From contig FN649730.1 of NCBI GenBank assembly GCA_000310025.1, positions 1,471,943 through 1,497,914 of the forward strand: a DNA stretch of 25,972 nt. Reading direction: 5' to 3'. The translations under genes were made by a program, and so were the position numbers. The DNA comes from Ectocarpus siliculosus (taxonomy: Eukaryota; Sar; Phaeophyceae; Ectocarpales; Ectocarpaceae). Below are positions 8,044 to 15,948 of this stretch, piece by piece (within the stretch, counting starts at the first letter, position 1; each line of letters starts with the position of its first letter). A model generated the notes under the pieces. That model searched no databases. It was not told the origin of the DNA and saw only the letters and a program-made list of their open reading frames with translations.

Positions 8044-10014
8044 ATGACGGAAAGAGAGAGAGAGTTGGAAGAAGGAATGAAGAAAGTGGAAGCCGAGAAT
8101 GCAGAGTTACGGAGGAGAATTGAGGAGGTAGAGGAGAGGAGTTCAGCGGGGGACGATACTAGAGATAGAGTGGATGGCGCTGGGTATGCGTCTGGATACT
8201 ATAGGGATGGAGCCGGGGGAACGGCTAGTTTCTTTCAGGATTGCGGGAGGAACGGACCGGCAGTGCAGCATCTGCCCGGTTCGGTGTCTCTTCAGCTCAA
8301 CAGCGAGGAGCAGGAGTTCTTGAACAGCTTCGGTCTCGAAGTGGAACGTCTGGATGTCTCGAATTTGGAGCTATTGGCTAGCTGGGGGATCGGGTTGATA
8401 GTGCAGCACCCGCCAGTTCCTGCATCTCTTCCACAACATCAACTCTACGAGGTGCAGCGGGAGTACGGAGCCGGCGGTGGACTCGGAGTACAACAGCAGC
8501 ATGGTCAACAGCAGTCATGCGGAGGTGTTCCCGTACAGCAGTCGTTCCAGCAGCAGTGGAGGCACGGCGGGTTTGCCAGAGGGTCTGCGTCTCACCAGCA
8601 GCAGCCAGGCGTGGTGTACGGCAGCGATCGTGGTGGATTTCAGCAGCCGCAGCGGAACGGAGGATTTGCCACATTTTCTTCGTTGCATCAGCAGCAGCGT
8701 GGCGGTGAGTTTGCCGGCGAGAACGAGGGATATTCTCCTCGCGGGTCGTTTGGCGCCACGCAGCAAGCGTGCCGGTATGTCATGAGTGCACACCACCAGT
8801 CGCCGAATCAGCAGCCAGCAGCGTCACCTGTGCCTTCATCAACAGCGACAGCAACGGCGGTGGTGGGGACAGCAGCAGCGGCGACGTCCCCGGTGATCGC
8901 GTTTACCGGTGAGAACGAGGGATATTCTCCTCGAGGGTCGTTTGGCGCCACGCAGCAAGCGTGCCGGCGTGTCATGAGTGCACACCACCAGTCGCCGAAT
9001 CAGCAGCCAGCAGCGTCACCTGTGCCTTCATCAACAGTGACAGCAACGGCGGCGGTGGGGACAGCAGCAGCGGCGACGTCCCCGGTGGTCGCGTTGACGC
9101 CGGCCATCGAGACGGCGGCAGCGGCGGCAGCGACCACGGCGGCAGCGGCGGCAGCAGCAGCGTCGTCCCCGGTCGCCGCGATGGCCCCGGGCACCCTGAC
9201 CTGCAGCAGCAGCGGAGACGACGGCATCTGCGGTTTCGAGAGGGGCGCGTCGTACCCGTTTGACCCTGGAGGATTATATACGCTGGAGGTGCGTGTGGAT
9301 GGAGAGGAGAAGTATGGTGGAGAGACGGATGACCGGAGCAGCGACGGCCGCAGCAGCAGCAGCAGCAGCAGCAGCAGCGGCCGCAGCGGCGACGGCGTCG
9401 ACATCGGTGACGGGGGTAACGGCAGCGGCGACAGCAGCAGCGGCGTCCCCGGTCGCCGCGTTGGCGTCGGTTGTCCTGACGGCCGCAAGGGCGGCGACGA
9501 AGGGTTGCATGAAACCTGGAGTGGAGCCCCGACGCACCCTTTTGATCCCGGGAAGACTGAGGAGGAAGTGAGCAGCAGCAGCAGCAGCAGCAGCAGCGAG
9601 GAAAGCGGCGGTGATGGGAACGGGGGTGAGGGGTTAGATGAAACCTGGAGTGGAGCCCCGACGCACCCCTTCGACCCCGGTAAGACATCTTCGCGTGGCA
9701 CGAGGAGACGGGGGGCGGTACCAGGGGTGGCGTACCCCTTCGATAGGGGCAGGAACGGGAGTGGCAGCTCCAACGGCGGCAACGGCGGCCGCCCCGACGG
9801 GAGTGGTGGCTTCGGCCAGAGCTCCGGCGGCGACACCGGCGGCAGCAGGAGCAGCGACGGGAGTGGTAGCTTCGGCCAGAGCTCCGACGGCAGCAGAAAA
9901 CGGCAGCGGCGGTTTTGGCCAGAGCCCCGTCGGCGGCAGCGGCGACAACGGCGGCAGTGGCAGAGGCGGCAGCAGCGACGTTACCGACAGTCGTGTTGGC
10001 GCTGGAACTCATGA
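8044..10014 (+). CDS. Large low-complexity protein of element A, possible Gag-like passenger
   Basis: A 656-codon ORF whose ATG lies 43 bp after the 5' LTR. Residues 1-36 are a heptad-like charged coiled coil (ERERELEEGMKKVEAENAEL). Residues 75-145 look folded, with SEEQEFLNSFGLEVERLDV and LELLASWGIGLIV. Gln/Gly-rich sequence follows, then a 64-residue unit repeated in tandem (about 226-289 and 290-353, both with GENEGYSPRGSFGATQQ). Next come an Ala-rich run and four PFD motifs near residues 404, 498, 541 and 564; the middle two share ETWSGAPTHPFDPGKT. Poly-Ser from AGC microsatellites lies between them, and the tail is Gly/Ser-rich. The position suggests a Gag analogue, but I see no zinc knuckle or protease and recognise no family. 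The Arg-rich last 40 residues look like a frameshift product. Confidence 0.65.
   Translation: MTERERELEEGMKKVEAENAELRRRIEEVEERSSAGDDTRDRVDGAGYASGYYRDGAGGTASFFQDCGRNGPAVQHLPGSVSLQLNSEEQEFLNSFGLEVERLDVSNLELLASWGIGLIVQHPPVPASLPQHQLYEVQREYGAGGGLGVQQQHGQQQSCGGVPVQQSFQQQWRHGGFARGSASHQQQPGVVYGSDRGGFQQPQRNGGFATFSSLHQQQRGGEFAGENEGYSPRGSFGATQQACRYVMSAHHQSPNQQPAASPVPSSTATATAVVGTAAAATSPVIAFTGENEGYSPRGSFGATQQACRRVMSAHHQSPNQQPAASPVPSSTVTATAAVGTAAAATSPVVALTPAIETAAAAAATTAAAAAAAASSPVAAMAPGTLTCSSSGDDGICGFERGASYPFDPGGLYTLEVRVDGEEKYGGETDDRSSDGRSSSSSSSSSGRSGDGVDIGDGGNGSGDSSSGVPGRRVGVGCPDGRKGGDEGLHETWSGAPTHPFDPGKTEEEVSSSSSSSSSEESGGDGNGGEGLDETWSGAPTHPFDPGKTSSRGTRRRGAVPGVAYPFDRGRNGSGSSNGGNGGRPDGSGGFGQSSGGDTGGSRSSDGSGSFGQSSDGSRKRQRRFWPEPRRRQRRQRRQWQRRQQRRYRQSCWRWNS
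8719..9102 (+). repeat. 192-bp in-frame tandem duplication in the element A ORF
   Basis: Two units start at 8719 and 8911 and differ by few substitutions. They encode the same 64-residue block, from ENEGYSPRGSFG to the Ala/Thr-rich GTAAAATSPV. A recent in-frame duplication is the simplest reading. Confidence 0.85.
9350..9382 (+). repeat. AGC microsatellite (poly-Ser) in the element A ORF
   Basis: A run of AGC triplets coding for consecutive serines. A second, similar run lies at about 9570-9599. Confidence 0.8.
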
Positions 10015-11499
10015 CGGTCGTGGCGGCGGGGGAACGGCATCGGCGGCGATGGCAGCGGCGGCAGCAGCGGTGGCGCCCTCGAGTCGACCGGGAACGGAGA
10101 GGACACGGTGACAGCGACGACCTCACCTTGTTACAGCCAAGTGGGAAATCATGTGAAACGTTTACGACTTTGTTCGGTTTTGTGAGCAGGCATGGACGTT
10201 TTAGCTTCGCCATTTGGCTTCGTATTAATATTTTTGTTCTGTTTTTCCCTTGCGAGCGCACTGCGCACTTTGATGCAGAAAAGACGTGTGCCACGGCGTG
10301 TGCGTATATTTTTTTTTTCTGTACTTGGTTTCATTATAATAAATGTACGCTGCGACAAGATAAGCATTGCCACAACCTGTGGAATAGGAAGCAGCACGTG
10401 AGTATTTTTTTTTTCCTTGGTTCTTGGTATATTTTCAGTGGCGTTTTACCTTGTAGCTGAATGCTTCATACTATTCCCGTCTTGTTTGGAGGGAGTACGT
10501 TCAGTCGCGTTTTGCACGTAGGGTGTTTTTTTATTTTATTTTTATGTTAGGTCCTGCGTTAAGTGGTCGCTCTCTGCGGTGTGTTTTTGGCCGCGCGCAA
10601 GAAATGGGATGATAGCGCGTTGCTTGACGTGCGTGAAGGCATGTGGCTCAGGGAGCAGGGTAGCTTTTGGAGTTCCAGTTGCAAAGGCAGTTTTCATACG
10701 GTACGAATTTTTCCGGAGTTTGATGTCATGTGCGTAACGTGTTTTCATGTTTTTGGTTCGTATCGCATGTTTTGCTGCTCTTGCATCGAAAATCATGGGG
10801 GGGGATGTCATGTATGACCATGATTCTAGACGGCGTGAGCAGCAATCGAATTGGTTCGTTTTCTGGCCTTGTCTATTTATTTGTGTTTTAGGTGAACGGC
10901 AAAGCAGGGGGGACTGTTGACATCGAGATATTAGCTCGGAGTGAAATATTTGGAGCTGACAGCGCAGGGGGGCTGTTTGCGTGGATGCTTACTTGTATTT
11001 TCTATCGGTTCTTGGACAACAGCGACGGTACCGATTAGCGGGTGCGCGCTGGTCAGGATTTGGTCCTCGGACACTATATTATTGGAGGAAGGGTTTTGAC
11101 ATATTTTGACGATTAATGGTCGGGGCCATTCATTGTGCTTTCCGAATTCTCGTATTGATTGGTCAAGAAGTTGAGTTTTTGTTTTGTTTGAGGATTTGGT
11201 GCCAACTCTTTTGGAAGTTTTTTTCCAGAAATGTCCGTTTTCGTTCCGACGCCTTTCTGATGTAGCACAAATAATTGTTGGGTTCTTTTCTGAGGATGAT
11301 TCTTTGGTGTCAACGGTTTGAGATTATTTCCAGAGACGAACGCTTTGGATTCGTGAATAAACTGATGGAGACGCTTTGTGTTGGATGCGTTGCCAGTTTT
11401 GTTGAATAAGTTTTCTCAAGGGGTGTGTGTGTGTTTCTCTGTATTGGCTGATTGCGCGTGCAGGGTTGCAAGATCGTACATCGTGTCAAGTAGGGGGGC
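10015..11499 (+). other. 3' noncoding interior of element A with G-run ladder and polypurine tract
   Basis: About 1.5 kb between the ORF and the 3' LTR. The alternative frame of the ORF's C-terminus runs to 10111. Four G-runs occur in order: AATCATGGGGGGGG (10791-10804), GCAGGGGGGACTGTT (from 10904), GCAGGGGGGCTGTTT (from 10964) and the true polypurine tract AAGTAGGGGGGC (11488-11499) abutting the LTR. Element B shows the same order with similar spacing. Local matches include TTTTCTCAAG and AGATCGTA shortly before the LTR. The lesser G-runs could be second plus-strand primers or relics of earlier LTR starts. Confidence 0.6.
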
Positions 11500-11807
11500 T
11501 GTGTGTGGTACTTGGATATGAGTCCGATCTGTGCATCCTCTGCGGGGGATACGCGTATTGGAAGTATGGGTGTGAGGGTATGTGTGCGGTTGTGGCCCAA
11601 GTGCGGGGCCCCCGGGAGCACACGGCGGTGTGCTCCCGGCACTTGCCTGAGGGGCTTGCGTGTCGAATACCAGCTTGCCTGAGGGGCTTGCGTGACGGAT
11701 ATATACAATAATGCATGGTCCTTTTTTATCAGCTGTTCAGCTGTTCCTGGGATAACATAGTCCCCAGTCTCAACACCACAGACCGCTGAGGGCGGCAGTG
11801 CCAGACA
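11500..11807 (+). repeat. 3' LTR of element A
   Basis: 308 bp. The extra length over the 5' LTR is explained by a 32-bp block (two copies of CTTGCCTGAGGGGCTTGCGT) and a 7-bp AGCTGTT duplication. Otherwise it has the same hairpin, TATATA and terminal ACA. The two LTRs therefore acquired tandem duplications after insertion, or were copied from a polymorphic source. Confidence 0.9.
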
Positions 11808-11812
11808 GGCAA
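11808..11812. repeat. Target-site duplication, right (GGCAA)
   Basis: GGCAA directly after the 3' LTR, identical to 7723-7727. Confidence 0.85.
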
Positions 11813-12229
11813 GATCAATTATTTCGGGCGCAAGCGCCATGCAGTCGACGCTCTTTGGCCATGTGCAAAAATCGCCAAAGTTGGAGCAATCGAACTCAAG
11901 GCGGGTAAGCTCACGGACAGAAGTCTGCCCCCTATAGCACACACACTGCCCACTCTTCGAGACAACTTATATTAAAAAACTCCTTTCTCAACAGCAAAAA
12001 ACAACGAATAGCCTCTAGGTCAGGTGCCAGTCAGTGCAGCCCGGCTTCAGTATGAGCGAAATCGTGTACGGAGGAACAGTTCTTCTACGAATCCTCTCAC
12101 ACTTGCCACTGCTCTGGCAAATTCAATTAATCCATACAATCTCAAGTAATTAAGCAATTTTCGGTTTTTAGGAGACGATATATAACATGATATCACGATT
12201 ATCGAATAATAAGTTGACATATTAGCTAA
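11813..12229. other. Flank between element A and MITE copy 2, no gene seen
   Basis: Nothing recognisable as coding. The right part is AT-rich and includes TTATCGAATAATAA motifs that recur inside and beyond the adjacent MITE. Confidence 0.4.
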
Positions 12230-12492
12230 TGGTGAAACTTTATCGAATAATAATTGATACCAACGCGGGGTCAAATTTCAGCTGGATCCCTTTTTATCGA
12301 ATAATAATTGATACCAACGCGGGGTCAAATTTCAGCTGGGTCCCTTTCGAACCACCACGATTACTTCTATATTTCCGGCACTCTGTAGGCAGCGCCTGGC
12401 GAAGGGTCAGGCCCCTGAGATCACTGCTAGGAGGCCAAGAGCACGCCAGCACGTCTATATTGACAAAGTTACACCTTACATAGGTTACACCA
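12230..12492 (-). mobile_element. MITE-like element, copy 2 (inverted relative to copy 1)
   Basis: Bounded by TGGTGAAAC and GTTACACCA. The interior matches the reverse complement of 2135-2328. It is 263 bp, but an internal 54-bp tandem duplication accounts for most of the excess over copy 1. Copies of a GGYGTNACNTTATCGAATA-like motif also occur just outside (for example near 12597-12612), so the true element may be larger. Confidence 0.4.
12241..12347 (+). repeat. 54-bp tandem duplication
   Basis: Two nearly identical units beginning TATCGAATAATAATTGATAC at 12241 and 12295. They end at CAGCTGGATCCC and CAGCTGGGTCCC respectively. Confidence 0.85.
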
Positions 12493-13519
12493 TTGGGGAA
12501 TTTCGTTATTCGACAATATTCCACACCCTGTACAACTACTCTAGTTCGTAGTTAGTTATTCGTTCAAGTTGTACAGTGTGCAATATTCTAATAGCGTCAC
12601 GTTATCGAATAGGGCCCCCTCGCTACTTCAGTGTACGCCTGAGTCACATTGCGGCTATGGTCGGTGGCGGTCGATCGGCACGGAAAGACCAACACGAATT
12701 GAATGTGACACAACACGCAAGATCGCACGAGCGAACCATCAGCGTGGTCACCAGCTACCATCGGCAGGGGTCACCAAACTTCTGCAGCTGCTACACAGTA
12801 CATGCCGATAACTCACCTGGGTCACACCGGCCGTCCGAAACCTGAGGACAAAGGGTGAAAGATCGCACGGAATTAAAGTCAGTTACTGTTTTGCTCTGTT
12901 ACGTACACACGCGACCAAAGCTCGTGGTTCCAAGGACACGATGAGACTCAGAAAGCGGCATCCTTGGAGGACACTGCTGGGTAGTAGGTTGTTTTATCTC
13001 TCTTTGCGGTGCACGGATCGCTAGAGGAGAGAGGTTCAAGGTACGATACAGTTGTGGGTCCAAATGTAAACATACCAGTTCGTTATCGGAGCGGCGAAAA
13101 GAAGGCGAAAGATGCGGGCTTTGTACTCACGGTGTCTGCGGCTGCAGGGCATTGGGCGGTCGCAAAGTTCGCAATTGATAGGCAACAACACGCCCAAATA
13201 AGTAGCCGCACGGGAGACATTTTCTCCTGAAAAGTAGGCGGAGAAAATACGGCAACAGAGCAGGTGAAGGCGGTTCGCGACAAATGTCAAACAGTGTTGG
13301 TGAGCGGTTACGGCCATGAGAACGCAAGCAATGGGAACGCAGATTTATTCCAGGAACCATACATGTATGTATGCGGCGAACAATTATGTAGACTAGTAAT
13401 ACTGCTGTGGGATGGCAAAAAGGGGACGTGCAGGGGGTGGGTAGCAATACCGCGGGGTGTGGGCGTGTCCGCTCAGTGGGAAGGGTTGGAGAGAGGTCCA
13501 ATATAATAAATGGCAGGAC
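12493..13519. other. About 1 kb without a recognisable gene
   Basis: Moderate-GC sequence with short ORFs only. The longest open frames (12569-12845) are not recognisable as a domain. A small inverted repeat (ATTTTCTCC / GGAGAAAAT) lies near 13219-13249. Confidence 0.4.
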
Positions 13520-13645
13520 AAAATGGAAGAATTGGAAAGAAAGTCACGTGGGGTCGGAAAGTGACATTTTAAATAAACATGTACAAAAATGGAAGACTTG
13601 GAAGTCACGTGGGGTCGGACAGTGACGATTTTGAACAAACATGAG
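13520..13645 (+). repeat. Two-copy tandem repeat, about 66 bp, with CACGTG
   Basis: Units start at AAAATGGAAGA (13520) and AAAATGGAAGA (13586). Each contains AAGTCACGTGGGGTCGG followed by an AAACATG-like end, with small indels between units. Confidence 0.75.
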
Positions 13646-13876
13646 CAGAGAGCGCCAATTTTTCCAACAGCATACAAAATTGTAATACATTGTAGCAACT
13701 CGACGAGTATCGTCGCGTTGCCTGTATGAAGCTTTCCAGTTGTTTAGCGGTTAATAAAGTCGAGGGCGCACACCGCGACACGCTCGCCCACCGAGAAAAG
13801 AGTTCTGTACACAGAGTAGATGGTATAAGATATCACACGCCCTGAACATTTTTTTATTTTCAAAGCTCGATTACTC

Positions 13877-14047
13877 NNNNNNNNNNNNNNNNNNNNNNNN
13901 NNNNNNNNNNNNNNNNNNNNNNNNNNNNNNNNNNNNNNNNNNNNNNNNNNNNNNNNNNNNNNNNNNNNNNNNNNNNNNNNNNNNNNNNNNNNNNNNNNNN
14001 NNNNNNNNNNNNNNNNNNNNNNNNNNNNNNNNNNNNNNNNNNNNNNN
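13877..14047. other. Assembly gap (171 N)
   Basis: A run of 171 undetermined bases. Any frame drawn across it is meaningless. The real length may differ. Confidence 0.99.
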
Positions 14048-14206
14048 ATAGCAGAAAGCGTGGCCGGGCGGCGTTGGCACCGATAGCTTTCCGAAACAAA
14101 CCTATCGTTTGCCATCCTCGTCGTCGTGGACGAACAATATTAGCTGTGGTTATTGATGATGCGATACATGCCATGCATAAGAACAAGGAGCACCCTCCAT
14201 ACTCCA
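14048..14206 (+). CDS. Possible exon emerging from the gap (unrecognised)
   Basis: From the gap edge, a plus-strand frame beginning at 14050 stays open and coding-like (APIAFRNKPIVCHPRRRG, then TILAVVIDDAIHAMHKNKEH). It meets a canonical GTAAGT donor at 14207-14212 in phase 1. No family is recognised. The upstream part is hidden by the gap. This could be a host exon or a transposon relic. Confidence 0.25.
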
Positions 14207-14312
14207 GTAAGTTATTGTAGTACAGTAGTTGAATTGAAACCTCTTATTACCCATCCATGAAGAAGTCGTTTCACATACTAACTAGGGTTAAGGATTGGCC
14301 CCCCGCCCCCCA

Positions 14313-14593
14313 ATGGGGCTGGGGGCCAACATCCAGGACGGATGGTGGTGAGTGTCCGGGAGGAAGGAAAGAGGAAGAAGAAGGGTTGTCCGGATCCCTC
14401 TATGAGTTTGCTACGGGGAGAGGATTTGTAGGCGCGGGAAGAAGGGACGGTGTTGGGAGAGGCAAGGAAGTGGTGAAGAGTTTCGGCACTCAACGAGCGC
14501 GCGGTCCCGTCGGGGGTGAACGGGACATACATGTCAATCCGTAGTCTTGTCTATCGGAATCGATAAGCCGAAAAATCGAGGTATACTTTATGT
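14313..14593 (+). repeat. Dispersed repeat R2, copy 2, left part
   Basis: Corresponds to the left two thirds of 2396-2798, with one extra GTCCGGATCCCTC-type segment. It is broken at 14593 by the hAT-like insertion and resumes at 15949. Confidence 0.75.
14586..14593. repeat. 8-bp target-site duplication, left (CTTTATGT)
   Basis: Identical to 15941-15948 on the other side of the hAT-like element. Confidence 0.9.
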
Positions 14594-14607
14594 CAGCGTT
14601 CCATTTA

Positions 14608-15181
14608 AGCCGCAGGCGTGAAGTGCTGCAACCGCAGTTTTGGCGGTATTCGACGTAATACTTGCAGAAAGTTATTCAAAAACAGATCAAATTTGTTTAT
14701 ATATATGTGGGAGAGTATTTATTACCTCACGATGATTGATATTCAAAGCAGCAGTGTTGTTGCAGAAAATCATTCAAAATCAACTCATTCAGTGTCGACT
14801 GCTGGGACGAGGGACGAGGAGGGTGTTTTATTGTGTTTGTTCTTGGTTTGTTTGCACTTATAATCTTAGAATGACATGGGGACATGACATGATGAGCAGG
14901 ACAAGAGACATTACACACCAACAACACAACCAACAAAATTACACGTGAGGAAACACGACGCACCAACAACCAACAACCAAATATTTCCGTTGCTACCGCA
15001 GTAGAACAAGCCGACAAGCCGTCGACAGAGTACGGGCTGCAATCTGGCGCGTCACATCCAAGACATTGTCTGCGCCGGCTGCGGCCATCTTCTAACGCGA
15101 TAGGACTGACTCTCTTCTGTTCCTTGAGAGGTTGACATGCTGTAGCGTGTCCGCGCGGACCGCTGTCTGCTGCGTAGTAGT
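14608..15181. other. Left interior of the hAT-like element, no gene
   Basis: AT-rich to mixed sequence with short ORFs only, none resembling a hAT transposase. CAACAACCAACAACC-type low complexity occurs near 14918-14985. Confidence 0.5.
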
Positions 15182-15442
15182 AGCTACACAGGTGGACGTC
15201 CACCCCCCTTCCCCAAAATGTCGGATGCCCTCGCCCCCTTCCTTATGGAGACCGTGACAAGGTCGTCGAACACCTTGTTGGAGAAGACAACCAAGGCCTC
15301 AAAAATACCTCGATTTCTCCCCTTTCGAGGCCTTGCTTGGTTGTCGTCTCCTCCAAGGTATTCGACCTTGTCAAGGTCTCCACAAGGGGGCAAAGGCATC
15401 CGTCATTTTGGGGAAGGGGGGTCGACGTCCACCTGTGTAGCT
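15182..15442. repeat. 261-bp near-palindrome (long hairpin)
   Basis: Left arm 15182-15306 and right arm 15322-15442 are inverted copies with few mismatches and small indels. Outer ends read AGCTACACAGGTGGACGTC and its complement. The loop is only about 15-25 nt. Transcribed from either strand it would fold into a stem of about 115 bp. It may be a nested foldback/MITE or an hpRNA-type small-RNA source. Confidence 0.85.
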
Positions 15443-15667
15443 GCGTTCGCAGCTTGTTTGTGTGCCCAACAGCCGCGTTCAATTGCCCATTCAACATGGG
15501 CAAGTACACCCCCCTTGAGTATTTTCTGTTTTTTTGTTTTTTTTCTGTTTTCTGTGCTCTCTTGTCTCCTCTCGTGCCAACATTTTTGCCGTGTTTGAAC
15601 CCATTTCTGAAAACGTCTCGCTTCTAAACGTTCCTTCGTATCAAAAACTAAAGGGTCCAAACAATTT

Positions 15668-15812
15668 TTCTCGCCTCACAGCGAGAAGGCGAAAAAAAAG
15701 GGACCAAAACATTTTTCTCGCCTCACGGCGAGAAAAAAAGACCCCAAAAAATTTTCTCGCCTCACGGTGAGACATCAAGTGCCACACATTTTTTTTTCGC
15801 CTACGGCGAAAA
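15668..15812. repeat. Array of four short hairpins around TCGCC-loop-GGCGA
   Basis: Short palindromes occur at 15668-15687, 15712-15737 (11-bp arms, loop TCAC), 15755-15772 and 15794-15812, spaced about 40-45 bp apart. Three share the core CTCGCCTCACGGCGAG or a close variant; the fourth has TCGCCTACGGCGA. They lie between poly-A/T stretches near the right end of the hAT-like element. Confidence 0.75.
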
Positions 15813-15940
15813 TATGTGCGCTGTCAAACTCTCTTGTTGCAGAAAGCCGCAACAGAGACCCCGTGCCGTGTTGCGGATTTACCATTTCGCGGCGGAAATA
15901 GTGCGATTCCGCAACGCCGCAACAGCTAAATGGAACGCTG

Positions 15941-15948
15941 CTTTATGT
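15941..15948. repeat. 8-bp target-site duplication, right (CTTTATGT)
   Basis: Identical to 14586-14593. Repeat R2 resumes directly after it. Confidence 0.9.

Larger units (their letters stand above)
7728..11807 (+). mobile_element. Element A: complete non-autonomous LTR retrotransposon
   Basis: Two near-identical LTRs (7728-8000 and 11500-11807) begin TGT and end ACA, and flank a 3.5-kb interior. The 5-bp sequence GGCAA lies immediately outside both ends (7723-7727 and 11808-11812), as expected of an integrase-made target duplication. A polypurine tract ending in six G and one C directly precedes the 3' LTR. The interior encodes one large low-complexity ORF and about 1.4 kb of noncoding sequence. 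There is no reverse transcriptase, RNase H, integrase or protease. Over the alignable LTR length I count about three substitutions, all transitions, plus indels, so the insertion is fairly young. Its 3' interior resembles that of copia element B at 19.6-20.4 kb, which points to a copia-type helper. Confidence 0.85.
14594..15940. mobile_element. Non-autonomous hAT-like transposon
   Basis: The 1347-bp element begins CAGCGTTCCATTTA (14594-14607) and ends with its exact inverted repeat (15927-15940). The 8-bp sequence CTTTATGT is present immediately outside both ends (14586-14593 and 15941-15948), and R2 copy 1 gives the uninterrupted reference. An 8-bp duplication with CAG-initiated short TIRs is the signature of the hAT superfamily. 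TTGCGG-type motifs cluster near the ends, especially the right, as expected of subterminal transposase sites. No transposase ORF (no DDE region, no BED finger) is visible. The interior holds a long near-palindrome and an array of short hairpins. Confidence 0.85.

Noticed and set aside
8972-10294. 440-codon minus-strand ORF (and a 278-codon one at 9000-9836) opposite the element A ORF
   Set aside because: Antisense readings of GC-rich trinucleotide repeats. Composition is Arg/Ser/Cys- or Leu/Pro/Ser-only, and the sense frame has the start, LTR position and motif structure.
13744-14186. Minus-strand ORFs spanning the N gap
   Set aside because: They exist only because undetermined bases cannot produce stops.
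15668-15812. CRISPR-like array
   Set aside because: Only four short palindromes with irregular poly-A/T spacers inside a eukaryotic transposon. No cas genes and no uniform spacers.
14594-15940. hAT transposase gene
   Set aside because: No ORF over about 160 codons and none with hAT motifs; the longest are shadows of the hairpin or of AT-rich sequence.
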